From Macrococcoides epidermidis (GTDB taxonomy: Bacteria > Bacillota > Bacilli > Staphylococcales > Staphylococcaceae): a stretch of 64,000 nucleotides of DNA. The notes below the pieces were generated by a model that was not told the origin of the DNA, did no database searches, and was given only the letters and a program-made list of their open reading frames with translations. Numbering within the stretch: the stretch's first letter is position 1; every line of letters begins with the position of its first letter. Both the position numbers and the translations under genes were made by a program. Below, piece after piece: positions 17,206 to 26,937 of the stretch. The stretch lies in NCBI RefSeq assembly GCF_042659445.1, contig NZ_JBHSSR010000001.1, one strand, 5' to 3'.

Positions 17206-18516
17206 TTATTCACTCTTCCTTCTTAACTTTGCAATAAAGAATCCGTCAGACTTTAAATCTTGCGGTAATATTTGCAATAGTTTATGTTCACCTAATACTG
17301 GTAATTTTATCGGTTCAATCTCGAAATCCGGGTTCTGTTTTATAAATGAGTAGACTACGTTGTCATTTTCCATCTGTTCTATCGTACATGTTGAGTATAC
17401 TAAGAGACCACCTGGTTTTACAACTTTACTGGCATTCGTGAGTATTTCTAATTGCATCGGCCAAAGTGTATCAATATCTTTAGGTGTCTTTTCATATTTA
17501 ATCTCAGGTTTACGTTTAATGACACCAAATCCTGAGCAAGGTGCGTCGACAAGGACTCTATCATACATTCCTTCAAAAGGTTCGAGCGCATCATGAACTG
17601 AAGGTTCTATATTGCGTAAACTTAAACGATTAATATTATATTTAATCAAATCAATCTTATGCGGATAGACATCATGACTGATAACGCGACCAGTTCGGTT
17701 CATCTTTTCAGCAATATGACAAGACTTACCACCAGGTGCACTACATGTATCAAGGATTGTTTCTCCCTCTTGTGGATCTAACACATTTGCAACAAGCATA
17801 CTTGATGCATCCTGAACGCTTAAGAAACCATGTTTAAATAATGGATTCTGTACGATAGGCAGCCCATCAATCGCTAGACATTCCGGAATAATCTCTGACT
17901 GTTCAACAGTATAGCCTTCATCCTGTAATCGCTGAATTGCTTCTTCAATCGTAATTTTTGTCGTATTGACACGCACCGTTGTATCAGGATACGTCAGAAA
18001 TTCTTCCGCCATCGCACGTGTCTTATCGTAACCGAAATGTGTATTCCAATGTTTAATTAACCAAAGCGGTGTACTTGTTTCAATACTTAAACGCTTTAGG
18101 TCATCTTTAATTTCAGCAAAATCGCGTAATTCACTACGCTGGAAGTTACGCAAAATAGCATTCATTGTATTGGCACCACTAACTGAGCCACGTTGCTTTG
18201 TGATTTCAACCGCTTCATTAATAATCGCATGATCAGGTACTTTGTCTAAATATACAGCCTGATAAACACTCATTAATAGTAAACGACGCATCCAACCTTT
18301 AATATTTGCTTTTATAAAAGGTTCAATGTAAAACTCAAGCGTTAATTTATGTTGTAAAGTCCCGTAAACAAGTTCAGTGAGTAATGCTCTATCAACAGGT
18401 TCAACATAACCTTCTTTAATCGCTTCATTAATAAGCAAATTGCTATAGCCACCATCCGTTAAAACCTGATCCAAAATTTCTAAGGCAATATATCTAACAC
18501 TACGTTTATGCTCCAT
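17206..18516 (-). CDS. rsmB: 16S rRNA (cytosine-967-C5)-methyltransferase
   Basis: 436 residues from the ATG at 18516; the longer frame starts at a TTG further into fmt. N-terminal NusB-like RNA-binding domain, then a Fmu/RsmB catalytic domain with DTCSAPGGKS (SAM), VDAPCSGFG and YSTCTIEQMEN, which hold the two catalytic cysteines. It overlaps the end of fmt by 11 nt, with only a weak ribosome site, so translation is probably coupled. Confidence 0.96.
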   Translation of the reverse strand: MEHKRSVRYIALEILDQVLTDGGYSNLLINEAIKEGYVEPVDRALLTELVYGTLQHKLTLEFYIEPFIKANIKGWMRRLLLMSVYQAVYLDKVPDHAIINEAVEITKQRGSVSGANTMNAILRNFQRSELRDFAEIKDDLKRLSIETSTPLWLIKHWNTHFGYDKTRAMAEEFLTYPDTTVRVNTTKITIEEAIQRLQDEGYTVEQSEIIPECLAIDGLPIVQNPLFKHGFLSVQDASSMLVANVLDPQEGETILDTCSAPGGKSCHIAEKMNRTGRVISHDVYPHKIDLIKYNINRLSLRNIEPSVHDALEPFEGMYDRVLVDAPCSGFGVIKRKPEIKYEKTPKDIDTLWPMQLEILTNASKVVKPGGLLVYSTCTIEQMENDNVVYSFIKQNPDFEIEPIKLPVLGEHKLLQILPQDLKSDGFFIAKLRRKSE

Positions 18517-19447
18517 TAAATGTCTGCCCCACAATCGTTTGTTTTAATCCTGCAACGTAACTACCGGCATTCATTCGTTTCTTGCCAGCAGGTTGAACTT
18601 CAGTGAGCAACACTGCACCGTCGTTTGTCGCCACTTTAATCCCTTTATTATCTGTACTTATTATTTCTCCCGGTTGTCCTGAACCCTCCACAATTTCAGA
18701 CATCCAGAGTTTCATGTTTTGTCCATCAAGTTTAGCAAAACCTACCGGCCATGGACTTAACCCACGGATATGATCATGAACGGCTTGACTAGTTCGATCA
18801 AAAGAAACAAATTCTTCTTCTCGACTGACGTTTGAAGCAAACGTTGCGGCGTCGTGATCTTGCGGTATTCTGTCATTTGTTTCTGCAAATATATCCGGTA
18901 AAGTCTGTATTAACAATTTCGTACCTGCTGTACTTAATTTGTCATGTAATGTGCCAACTGTATCATTTTGTTCAATTGGTACAACAACTTGAGCAATCAT
19001 ATCACCAGCATCTAGTTTTTTAGCCATGTACATAATAGTAACACCTGATTCTCTTTCACCATTGATAATAGCTTTATGAATCGGTGCACCTCCACGATAT
19101 TTCGGTAACAATGAAGCATGTACATTTATACAACCAAGTCGAGGAATTTCAAGCACACGCTCAGGTAACAATTGACCGTATGCTGCTGTAATAATAAGAT
19201 CTGGATTTAAGTTTTGAACATATTCATAAGCTTCATCACTTGTCATCTTTTCCGGTTGATAAACTTCGATCCCAAGTTCTGTTGCCTGAACTTTTACAGG
19301 GGGAGCCGTAAGCACTCTCTTACGTCCGACAGGTTTATCCGGTTGTGTTATTACATGTGATACACCATATACTTCGTGTACAGCCTTTAAGATCGGTGCT
19401 GAAAAGTCAGGTGTTCCCATAAAAATAATATTAGGCTTCTTCATCAT
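18506..19447 (-). CDS. fmt: Methionyl-tRNA formyltransferase
   Basis: Formylates initiator Met-tRNA. 313 residues. FMGTPDFSAP begins the Rossmann-like domain, and HASLLPKYRGGAPIHKAI contains the catalytic His and folate-binding region. The C-terminal OB-like domain is complete. Its start, with GGAGG 6 nt upstream, overlaps def by 17 nt. Confidence 0.97.
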   Translation of the reverse strand: MMKKPNIIFMGTPDFSAPILKAVHEVYGVSHVITQPDKPVGRKRVLTAPPVKVQATELGIEVYQPEKMTSDEAYEYVQNLNPDLIITAAYGQLLPERVLEIPRLGCINVHASLLPKYRGGAPIHKAIINGERESGVTIMYMAKKLDAGDMIAQVVVPIEQNDTVGTLHDKLSTAGTKLLIQTLPDIFAETNDRIPQDHDAATFASNVSREEEFVSFDRTSQAVHDHIRGLSPWPVGFAKLDGQNMKLWMSEIVEGSGQPGEIISTDNKGIKVATNDGAVLLTEVQPAGKKRMNAGSYVAGLKQTIVGQTFNGA

Positions 19448-19919
19448 ACATCGCCTCCAGCTCTTCTTCAGATACGTAACGCGTTACTTTATCAGTAAAC
19501 ATTGTACCGTACAGGTGATCAACTTCATGTTGAATGATACGCGCGATATCATCATATGCTGTCATTTCAATTTCATTACCTTCTAAATCATTTGCTTTTA
19601 CAACAATTTCTGTTGAACGATCAACCATACCAAATACATCCGGCACCGATAAACAACCCTCAACATCACTCTCTTTAACTTCCGAGTAATAAGTAATCTC
19701 TGGATTTACGAGCTGTAAAATACCATCCTGTTCCATATCAACCAGTGCAACTTTTAAATCGACACCAATTTGAGGTGCTGCAATACCTACACCATTATAA
19801 TGGTATAAACTATCTTCTAAATCCTGAATCAAAGCTTTTAGACTATCGTCAAAAGCCGTTACATCTTTCACTTCTCTATGCAGTAATGCATCATTTTTAT
19901 CTAATAATGGTTTAATCAA
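19431..19919 (-). CDS. def: Peptide deformylase
   Basis: Removes the formyl group from nascent proteins. 162 residues from a TTG at 19919 that has AAAGGAGC 7 nt upstream; the longer frame to 19943 starts at another TTG and would include this ribosome site. All three metal-site motifs are intact: GVGIAAPQIG, EGCLSVP and QHEVDHLYG. It heads the def-fmt-rsmB-rlmN-stp-prkC unit. Upstream, toward priA, lie a hairpin and five repeated hairpins, so def is likely transcribed separately from priA. Confidence 0.95.
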   Translation of the reverse strand: MIKPLLDKNDALLHREVKDVTAFDDSLKALIQDLEDSLYHYNGVGIAAPQIGVDLKVALVDMEQDGILQLVNPEITYYSEVKESDVEGCLSVPDVFGMVDRSTEIVVKANDLEGNEIEMTAYDDIARIIQHEVDHLYGTMFTDKVTRYVSEEELEAMYDEEA

Positions 19920-20000
19920 TGGACTTGCTCCTTTTTTATTCAATCATTCTATTTTACTTTATTTTGCGTAAGATTGCGATATATTCGTTTGAATGATAAA

Positions 20001-20028
20001 ACTCTCTTTAACTTTGGCTAAAGAGAGT
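20001..20028 (-). terminator. Hairpin downstream of the repeat array, possible priA terminator
   Basis: ACTCTCTTTA, 8-nt loop, TAAAGAGAGT, a perfect 10-bp stem. On the minus strand it is followed only by TTTATC, so termination may be partial. It lies about 80 nt before def. Confidence 0.5.
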
Positions 20029-20100
20029 GTTTAGTGTCATTTTACTACATTTTGCGGTTATATACAAAATGTTGGGGTGAGTGGGTTTGATTTTGTGATG

Positions 20101-20375
20101 CGGAAGCGACTGTATTCTGTAAATACTACCGCTTACTCCCGTGATTTTAATTCTTTCTTAGCAGAAGCGGCTGTATTTTTGAAATACTACCGTTTACTCC
20201 CGTGATTTTAATTTTTTCTTTACGGAAGCGGCTGTATTTTTGAAATACTACCGCTTACTCCCGTGATTTTAATTCTTTCTTAGCAGAAGCGGCTGTATTT
20301 TTGAAATACTACCGCTTACTCCCGTGATTTTAATTTTTCTTTGCAGAAGCGGTTGTATTCTTCAAATACTACCGT
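20101..20375. repeat. Five tandem 61-bp hairpin repeats between priA and def
   Basis: Units begin near 20101, 20162, 20223, 20284 and 20344 (period 61, 61, 61, 60). Each contains AAGCGG, two bases, GTATTT, a short loop, AAATAC, two bases, CCGCTT, a near-perfect stem-loop, followed by a conserved spacer ACTCCCGTGATTTTAATT. Units differ by a few substitutions. They fill most of the 480-bp gap between the priA stop and def, and no gene is seen in the gap. Confidence 0.9.
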
Positions 20376-20400
20376 TTCCGTCACAACTTTACAATTCACA

Positions 20401-22779
20401 TCACATCATCATATATGGATTAATATCTATATGCAGCGTAAACTTATCTTTCACAAACTGCTCATGATAATAATCATCAAGGTAGTTCAATGCTTTCAGT
20501 AATTCCGGTTCCGACTTAAACTTAATCATAATCTGGAAACGGTGCTGGTTGTTAATGCGTGCAATCGGACTTGGTGCAGGCCCTAATACATAACTTCCCG
20601 GCGTCAAATGTTGTAATAATATTTGATGTATATGTTTACTTTCGAGTAGTACTTTCCTTAAATCGTGATGACTAAAATTCAGGTATACCATATAAAAATA
20701 CGGTGGATACTTCCCTAGTCTACGATACGCCATTTCTTCTTTATAAAATCCATGGTAATTATTTGCTACTGCATATTGTATGGCATAATGTTCCGGATTG
20801 TATGTCTGAATGACGACTTCACCGCTTTTCGTGCTTCTTCCTGCACGTCCGGATACTTGTGTAAGTAATTGATACGTTTTCTCGCTAGCACGGAAATCGG
20901 GTAGATTCAGCATCGTGTCTGCATTTAATACTCCAACGAGTGTAATATCCGGAAAGTCTAAGCCTTTCGCAATCATCTGGGTACCAAGTAATATATTCGC
21001 TTCTTTTCGCTTAAACTGCTCAAGCAGTTTTTCATGAGATCCTTTCTTTCTTGTCGTGTCATTATCCATGCGGATAACTTTCGCATCACGAAATGTCTCA
21101 TAAATAATTTCTTCAACTTTTTGTGTCCCAACACCCATCTCACGGATATGGTCACTGCCACAGCTTGGACATACGTTTACTGGAGGTTCTTTATATCCAC
21201 AATAGTGACATTTAAGTTCATCGGTAAACTTATGATATGTCAGACTGATATCACAGTTTGGACACATCGGTACATGACCACAATCACGGCATAACATAAA
21301 TTGTGCATGTCCTCGTCGATTTAAAAATAGTACGACCTGTTCATCTTTATCGATTTTTTCCTGAATCTTTTCTTTCAAAATTTCAGAGAACATCGATCGA
21401 TTGCCATTTGCCAGTTCATCACGCATATTGGCAATATACATTTCAGGCATCGCCTGCTGATTTGCACGCGTTAACATTTCAAGCTTCGTATAGACGCCCT
21501 TTTCAGCTCTTGCATAACTTTCTAGTGATGGTGTCGCACTTCCTAATACGAGTGGGCATTGATGATATTGCGCACGCCATTCTGCTATCTCTCGTGCATG
21601 ATATCTTGGATAATCTTCTTGTTTATAAGTCGTTTCGTGTTCTTCGTCGATGATGATGATACCGATATCTTTGAATGGTGCGAATATACTACTTCGCGCA
21701 CCAACTGATACACTTGCAGTCTGGTTCTTAATTTTACGCCACTCATCATATCGTTCACCGCTTGATAGTCCCGAATGTAATACTGCCACTTCATCACCAA
21801 ATCGTGATTTAAAACGGTCAACCATTTGAGGTGTCAATGCAATTTCAGGGACAAGCACAATCGCCTGCTGATTATTGTCTAAAACATCGCTAATGAGCTG
21901 TAAATATACTTCTGTCTTACCTGACCCTGTAACACCATGTAGTAAAAATGTCTCAGCTTTTTTATTTTCATAAGCTTCGTGAATTACGTTATACGCAATT
22001 TGCTGTTCAGGAAGCAGTTGTTTCTTATCATCTTCAAAAAATACTTTATGTGCAAATGGATCTCGCATTTGTTCTAGTTCGACTTTTTCGAACACACCGT
22101 TCTTTATCAGTGTGTTACATACCCCTTTTGAGATACCTCGTGCTTCTAATGCAACAAATGTTAATCCTTCACGGTTCGACAACACTTCCTCACATGCTGC
22201 AAGCTGCTTATCATTTTTTGATAATGACTCATAATCAACGCCTGGAACTAGCTTTACACCAAGTAATTTTTTCACTTTATTTTTCTGTGTCACTTCAATA
22301 TCTTCTACGATATTTCCGTTTTTAATAAATGGGGTAAGTATCGACATCATTTCTAATTCTTGTGCACGCTCTAAATATAATTGATCATTGTTAAAATATT
22401 TTATTAAATCTTGCGGTATATCCTCGTCATTTACGATACGTAATATCTTCTTATACTTTCCTTTTAAAGCTGCAGGCAGCATGGCATCAAGGACTGCAAT
22501 GCGTTTTGAAACATGTGTATAGCTCATCCATTCACTCAACTCAATCAGTTCCTGTGTCAATTCTGGTACATAATCCTGTACACTGATGATCGGTTTTAAT
22601 TTATCAAATTCAGCTGTCTCACTTAATGCAATCACATACCCTTGGACTTTCCGTGGCCCAAAGGGAACGACGACGCGCATGCCAGGTATTATTTGTGTTT
22701 CTAGATGATCGGGAATTAAATAATCAAATAATCTGTCGACCCGTTTGCTATTCACATCTACAATAACTTTTGCGATCAA
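20401..22779 (-). CDS. priA: Primosomal replication restart helicase PriA
   Basis: 792 residues, normal for Firmicutes PriA. N-terminal DNA-binding region, Walker A GVTGSGKTE, DEEH box IIDEEHETTYKQ, and the zinc-binding cysteine cluster between the two helicase lobes (CRDCGH, CPNC, CHYCGY, CPSCGS). It reloads the replisome at stalled forks. The start is a TTG at 22779 with AAGGG upstream; it overlaps the coaBC stop by 4 nt. Confidence 0.97.
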   Translation of the reverse strand: MIAKVIVDVNSKRVDRLFDYLIPDHLETQIIPGMRVVVPFGPRKVQGYVIALSETAEFDKLKPIISVQDYVPELTQELIELSEWMSYTHVSKRIAVLDAMLPAALKGKYKKILRIVNDEDIPQDLIKYFNNDQLYLERAQELEMMSILTPFIKNGNIVEDIEVTQKNKVKKLLGVKLVPGVDYESLSKNDKQLAACEEVLSNREGLTFVALEARGISKGVCNTLIKNGVFEKVELEQMRDPFAHKVFFEDDKKQLLPEQQIAYNVIHEAYENKKAETFLLHGVTGSGKTEVYLQLISDVLDNNQQAIVLVPEIALTPQMVDRFKSRFGDEVAVLHSGLSSGERYDEWRKIKNQTASVSVGARSSIFAPFKDIGIIIIDEEHETTYKQEDYPRYHAREIAEWRAQYHQCPLVLGSATPSLESYARAEKGVYTKLEMLTRANQQAMPEMYIANMRDELANGNRSMFSEILKEKIQEKIDKDEQVVLFLNRRGHAQFMLCRDCGHVPMCPNCDISLTYHKFTDELKCHYCGYKEPPVNVCPSCGSDHIREMGVGTQKVEEIIYETFRDAKVIRMDNDTTRKKGSHEKLLEQFKRKEANILLGTQMIAKGLDFPDITLVGVLNADTMLNLPDFRASEKTYQLLTQVSGRAGRSTKSGEVVIQTYNPEHYAIQYAVANNYHGFYKEEMAYRRLGKYPPYFYMVYLNFSHHDLRKVLLESKHIHQILLQHLTPGSYVLGPAPSPIARINNQHRFQIMIKFKSEPELLKALNYLDDYYHEQFVKDKFTLHIDINPYMMM

Positions 22780-23969
22780 TTAAATCCCTTCTTTATCACT
22801 TGTGTTAATATTTCGTGAGCAACACCTAATTTCGGCTGTTTTTCAATTGAAGCTTCACTTCCATCTTTAAAATACATCGTTACTGCATTATCATCTGACT
22901 TGAAACCAATCGTTTTGTCACCAACGTTATTTGCAATAATGACATCAGCATTTTTCTTAACGAGTTTGCCGCGTGCATACTTTTCAACCTGTTCGGTTTC
23001 AGCTGCAAATCCGATAACATATTGATGCGTTTTATGTGTCCCGATATACATTAGAATGTCCTGTGTACGTTTAAATGTAATCGTTAAATCACCGTCTTTT
23101 TTCTTAAGCTTCTGATCATACACTTCAACAGGCGTATAGTCTGCAACTGCGGCTGCTTTGATAATAATATCCGCTTCTTCCATGTTATCTTTTACTGCAT
23201 TGAACATTTCTTCAGCACTTTCAATTTTGATATGATTTACACCTTGTGGCACATCTAGTGGTAAATCCATTGAAATTAACGTGACATGCGCACCGCGTAC
23301 ACTTGCCGCTTCAGCTAAACTGTACCCCATTTTGCCAGAAGAACGATTTGTTAAATAACGCACCGGATCTATTTTCTCAATGGTAGGTCCAGCTGTAATC
23401 AGCACACTTTTACCCGTTAAATTCTGTTCAACTAGTTTAATATGCTGTTTTGTAGTGATGATATTCATAATATCAATCGGTTCACTCATGCGTCCTTTTG
23501 CAATATAACCACAGGCTAAAAAACCTGCGCCTGGTTCAATGATTTGGACACCTCTATGATGTAATGTCTTTAAATTTTCAATGACTGCAGGATGATCGTA
23601 CATTTTAGCGTTCATCGCAGGTGCAATATATACAGGACCAGTATATGCTAAATACGTTGCAGTAAGCATATTATCACTGATACCATGTGCCATCTTACCA
23701 ATAGTTGATGCGGTAATCGGTGCGATTACCATACAGTCTGCCCAATCGGTGAGACTAATATGTTGAATTTCAGCTGGATTATGTTCTTTAAAGATATCCG
23801 TATACACAGGATTTCGACTCAGTGCCTGAAATGCCAGTGGTGTTACGAATTCCAGTGCACCCTCCGTCATAATCACACGTACTTCATGACCAGCCTGTGT
23901 CAGTTTGCTCGTTAAGTCAATCGCTTTATATGCCGCAATACCACCTGTTACACCTAATATTATTTTCAT
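22776..23969 (-). CDS. coaBC: Bifunctional phosphopantothenoylcysteine decarboxylase / phosphopantothenate-cysteine ligase
   Basis: Two consecutive steps of coenzyme A synthesis. 397 residues. The N-terminal CoaC flavoprotein (to about residue 190) shows GVTGGIAAYK, PAMNAKMYDHPA and the ACGYIAKGRM clamp with its Cys; the C-terminal CoaB shows ITAGPTIEKIDPVRYLTNRS and AAAVADYTP. The start has AGGAGGAAATC. It lies after rpoZ, with a terminator-like hairpin between. Confidence 0.97.
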   Translation of the reverse strand: MKIILGVTGGIAAYKAIDLTSKLTQAGHEVRVIMTEGALEFVTPLAFQALSRNPVYTDIFKEHNPAEIQHISLTDWADCMVIAPITASTIGKMAHGISDNMLTATYLAYTGPVYIAPAMNAKMYDHPAVIENLKTLHHRGVQIIEPGAGFLACGYIAKGRMSEPIDIMNIITTKQHIKLVEQNLTGKSVLITAGPTIEKIDPVRYLTNRSSGKMGYSLAEAASVRGAHVTLISMDLPLDVPQGVNHIKIESAEEMFNAVKDNMEEADIIIKAAAVADYTPVEVYDQKLKKKDGDLTITFKRTQDILMYIGTHKTHQYVIGFAAETEQVEKYARGKLVKKNADVIIANNVGDKTIGFKSDDNAVTMYFKDGSEASIEKQPKLGVAHEILTQVIKKGFN

Positions 23970-23983
23970 GATTTCCTCCTAGT

Positions 23984-24013
23984 AAAAAAACTGACAAAAA
24001 TTAATTTGTCAGT
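23984..24013 (-). terminator. Terminator or attenuator between rpoZ and coaBC
   Basis: ACTGACAAA, loop of 6, TTTGTCAGT, then T7 on the minus strand, 7 nt after the rpoZ stop and about 15 nt before the coaBC start. It would reduce read-through from gmk-rpoZ into coaBC-priA. Confidence 0.8.
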
Positions 24014-24020
24014 CTTAGTT

Positions 24021-24227
24021 TTAATTTGGTAATTCATTCGTAATTCTAATTTTATGCGCTGCGATTTCTTCTAAAGAACGGCCAACTGGTTTATATGAGA
24101 TGTAATCATCTAATAATGCACCTTCTGGATTATCCTGTAATTCACGCGCACGTTTAGCTGCAAGTGTTACGATTAAGTATTTAGAATTTACATTTTTCTT
24201 CAATTGATCTAACGGTGGATTTAACAT
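24021..24227 (-). CDS. rpoZ: RNA polymerase omega subunit
   Basis: 68-residue omega subunit, normal for staphylococci. It carries the conserved NSKYLIVTLAAKRARELQ and SYKPVGRSLEEIAAHKI. GGAGG lies 8 nt before the ATG, inside the end of gmk. It directly follows gmk, as in other Firmicutes. Confidence 0.96.
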   Translation of the reverse strand: MLNPPLDQLKKNVNSKYLIVTLAAKRARELQDNPEGALLDDYISYKPVGRSLEEIAAHKIRITNELPN

Positions 24228-24848
24228 CTATTTTGCCTCCAATATCATTTTTCTAAAACGCGCTTCTATGCGTTCACGTTTTAAGTGTTCTGCTTCTACG
24301 ATGGTCTGCACCTTTTGTTTTGCTTCCATTACTTCATCATTGATGACAACATAATCATATAAATTCATCATTTCTACTTCTTTACGCGCTTCATTAATAC
24401 GGTTTTGTATCACTTCTTGTGATTCAGTACCACGACCGATTAAACGCTGTTCTAAATGTTCTAAAGTAGGTGGTGCCAAAAAGATAAATAAAGCTTCAGG
24501 AAATTTCTTACGTACTTGACGTGCACCCTGCACTTCTATTTCTAAAAATACATCTTTACCTGCATCCATCGTATCCCTAACATATTGTACAGGTGTTCCG
24601 TAATAATTACCAACATATTCTGCATATTCTATAAATGCATCTTCTTTTATCAATGCTTCAAATTCTTCTCTTGATTTAAAGAAGTAATCTACGCCATCAA
24701 CCTCTCCAACGCGTTGGCCGCGTGTAGTCATAGAAATTGAATACTCAAAATCAGTTTCCGGATCATCGAATATTGCTTTACGCACTGTACCTTTACCAAC
24801 ACCTGATGGACCTGATAGAACAATTAATAACCCTTTTTCTTTCTCCAT
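24228..24848 (-). CDS. gmk: Guanylate kinase
   Basis: Phosphorylates GMP to GDP. 206 residues. P-loop GPSGVGKGT near residue 13; the GMP-binding region has YSISMTTRGQRVGEVDGVDY; the lid has RLIGRGTES. It is the first gene of the gmk-rpoZ unit and divergent from rqcH. Confidence 0.97.
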   Translation of the reverse strand: MEKEKGLLIVLSGPSGVGKGTVRKAIFDDPETDFEYSISMTTRGQRVGEVDGVDYFFKSREEFEALIKEDAFIEYAEYVGNYYGTPVQYVRDTMDAGKDVFLEIEVQGARQVRKKFPEALFIFLAPPTLEHLEQRLIGRGTESQEVIQNRINEARKEVEMMNLYDYVVINDEVMEAKQKVQTIVEAEHLKRERIEARFRKMILEAK

Positions 24849-25015
24849 AATAACGACCTTTCATCTAAAAGTGATTATATTTAAATTTATCATAAAACTT
24901 AAGAAAAATACATGATAATATTAAACAGCTATGTTTTCTATTATAAATGTGCACTTATATATGATGATGAATGAATTCATGATACACTAAAGGGACGAAA
25001 AAAAGAGGTGAGCAT

Positions 25016-26695
25016 ATGGCTTTTGATGGCTTATTTACACATCAAATGATTAAAGAAATATCATTTTTAGAAACAGCACGTATTAATAAAATTACACAAC
25101 CTGATGATTATACAGTAATACTCGTCATCCGTGCGAATAGAAAGAATCAGAAACTTCTTATATCAGCACATCCTAACTTTGCACGATTACAATTAACAAC
25201 TGGTAACTTTGATAACCCGTTCGAGCCACCGATGTTCTTACGTGTATTACGTAAACATATTGAAGGCGGCATTGTCTCGAACATCAATCAAATTGGAAAT
25301 GACCGAATTATAGAAATCATCATCAATAACACAAATGAAATTGGTGATCGTATCGTACGACATCTTTATATTGAAATAATGGGTAAACATAGCAACATTA
25401 TTCTTACTGATGAAAATAAAAAAATACTCGATAGCTTAAAACATTTAACACCAAATACGAACAGTGCTAGAACGTTAATGCCAGGCTTTAGTTATGAATT
25501 CCCGCCAACATTAAAAAAACATAATCCACACGAAATTATTACAGTCAGTGACTTACTTAATCCAGAGCTGCCGATTAAAAAAGCATTACTCAACGCACTA
25601 GAGGGGTTCAGTCCGGTTGCCGTCAATGCACTGTTAGCTTCAGATAACGATATAGATGCTGCATTTAAAAACTTTATGACTGATCAGTTTATCAGACCAG
25701 TTGCATTTACATTAAACGATAAAGAAGATTTCTATTATAAACCTGTACCATTTATTACAGATGTAGAATCTTTCGATAGTTTAAGTGAATTGTTAGATCA
25801 CTTTTATAAAGACCGTGCAACACGTGAGCGCGTAAGAAACCAGACGAACGATCTTGCCCGTCACTTAACCAGCTTACTTCAGAAAAACGAGAAGAAACTG
25901 GCAAAACTCGTGAATGAACTTGAAGAAACAAAACGAATGGATGAAATGAATTTATTCGGTGAATTAATTACAAGTAATATGTATATGCTAAAACAAGGCA
26001 TGGAAGCATTTGAAACTGTGAATTATTATAACGATGAAACAGTAACAATTCCTTTAAATCCAAGAAAATCGCCTGCTGAAAATGCGCAATATTATTACAA
26101 GCAGTACAATCGTCTTAAAACGAGAAAACAACATGCTATCGTTCAGATAGAAGAAACAAAAGATGAAATTGAATATATCCAGACCATTCAAATGCAGCTC
26201 AATCATATTGAGCTCGATGACATCGATGATATTCGTAATGAGCTGGCTGAACAAAATTTAATTAAGAAAAAACATAAAAAGAATGATAAGAAGAAAAAGA
26301 AGACACAAGAAATCGATCACTATTTATCGCGAGATAATCATGTAATTGTAGTTGGAAGAAATAATCTGCAAAATGAATATATCACACATAAGATGGGCAG
26401 AAATAATTATCTCTGGTTCCATACAAAAGATATTCCAGGCAGTCATGTCGTTATATTAGATGCACAACCGACTGATGGTACGATTGAAGATGCAGCCTTT
26501 TTAGCAGGACATTTCTCGAAAGCACAAGGATCATCTAAGATACCTGTGGATTACACAGAAATTCGTTATGTATATAAACCAAATGGTTCTAAACCAGGAT
26601 TTGTCACATATACCGATCAATCGACAGTAGTTGTTACACCAGATGTGAAATATATTCAGCAGATGAAAGAAGATTACAGAGAAAATGAATCGTAG
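25016..26695 (+). CDS. rqcH: Ribosome quality control protein RqcH (NFACT/FbpA family)
   Basis: 559 residues. RqcH binds stalled 50S subunits and recruits alanyl-tRNA to add C-terminal alanine tails that mark peptides for degradation; the same family was formerly called fibronectin-binding protein. NFACT-N domain with the key Asp96-Arg97 pair (GNDRIIEI), a central helix-hairpin-helix and long coiled coil (about 270-430, Lys-rich at its end), then NFACT-R with YLWFHTKDIPGSHVVI. The start has AGAGGTGAGC. Confidence 0.95.
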   Translation: MAFDGLFTHQMIKEISFLETARINKITQPDDYTVILVIRANRKNQKLLISAHPNFARLQLTTGNFDNPFEPPMFLRVLRKHIEGGIVSNINQIGNDRIIEIIINNTNEIGDRIVRHLYIEIMGKHSNIILTDENKKILDSLKHLTPNTNSARTLMPGFSYEFPPTLKKHNPHEIITVSDLLNPELPIKKALLNALEGFSPVAVNALLASDNDIDAAFKNFMTDQFIRPVAFTLNDKEDFYYKPVPFITDVESFDSLSELLDHFYKDRATRERVRNQTNDLARHLTSLLQKNEKKLAKLVNELEETKRMDEMNLFGELITSNMYMLKQGMEAFETVNYYNDETVTIPLNPRKSPAENAQYYYKQYNRLKTRKQHAIVQIEETKDEIEYIQTIQMQLNHIELDDIDDIRNELAEQNLIKKKHKKNDKKKKKTQEIDHYLSRDNHVIVVGRNNLQNEYITHKMGRNNYLWFHTKDIPGSHVVILDAQPTDGTIEDAAFLAGHFSKAQGSSKIPVDYTEIRYVYKPNGSKPGFVTYTDQSTVVVTPDVKYIQQMKEDYRENES

Positions 26696-26715
26696 GGCTA
26701 TTTAGTCTTACGATT
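26688..26715 (+). terminator. Probable terminator of rqcH
   Basis: AATCGTA paired with TACGATT around 14 nt that can pair further, followed by TTCTTTATT; it overlaps the rqcH stop codon. Confidence 0.55.
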
Positions 26716-26803
26716 TCTTTATTATTATGTCTTTACTTTGGCAATCTACAATAATAAAAGAATTTGTTATCATTGCAGTGATAAATGAAAAGGATGTTAA
26801 GAA

Positions 26804-26937
26804 GTAGATATCAGACAACTAAAATATTTCATTTAACCGATGAAAATAACTATTATCCAATAGGCATATCATTAAAAAGAGGCTACGTATGTACTCAGGA
26901 AATGACTGAATTCATCTCTTTAATAAAGACAAATTAA
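26804..26937 (+). pseudogene. Remnant of a LysR-type regulator
   Basis: The plus strand encodes DIRQLKYF, the standard N-terminus of LysR regulators, right after an AAAAGGATG site but with no start codon left (GTA in its place). After a stop and a frame change, the same strand encodes PIGISLKRGYVCTQEMTEFI and a few more residues to a stop, which resembles the last 25-30 residues of a LysR effector domain. About 250 codons between the ends are missing. The identification rests on these two short matches. Confidence 0.5.

Noticed and set aside
20101..20375. Possible CRISPR array
   Set aside because: Units are tandem and the 'spacers' are the same in every unit; no cas genes.
21034..21821. Several frames of 60-125 codons antisense to or out of frame with priA
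   Set aside because: Shadows of a strongly conserved gene; no start sites or homology.
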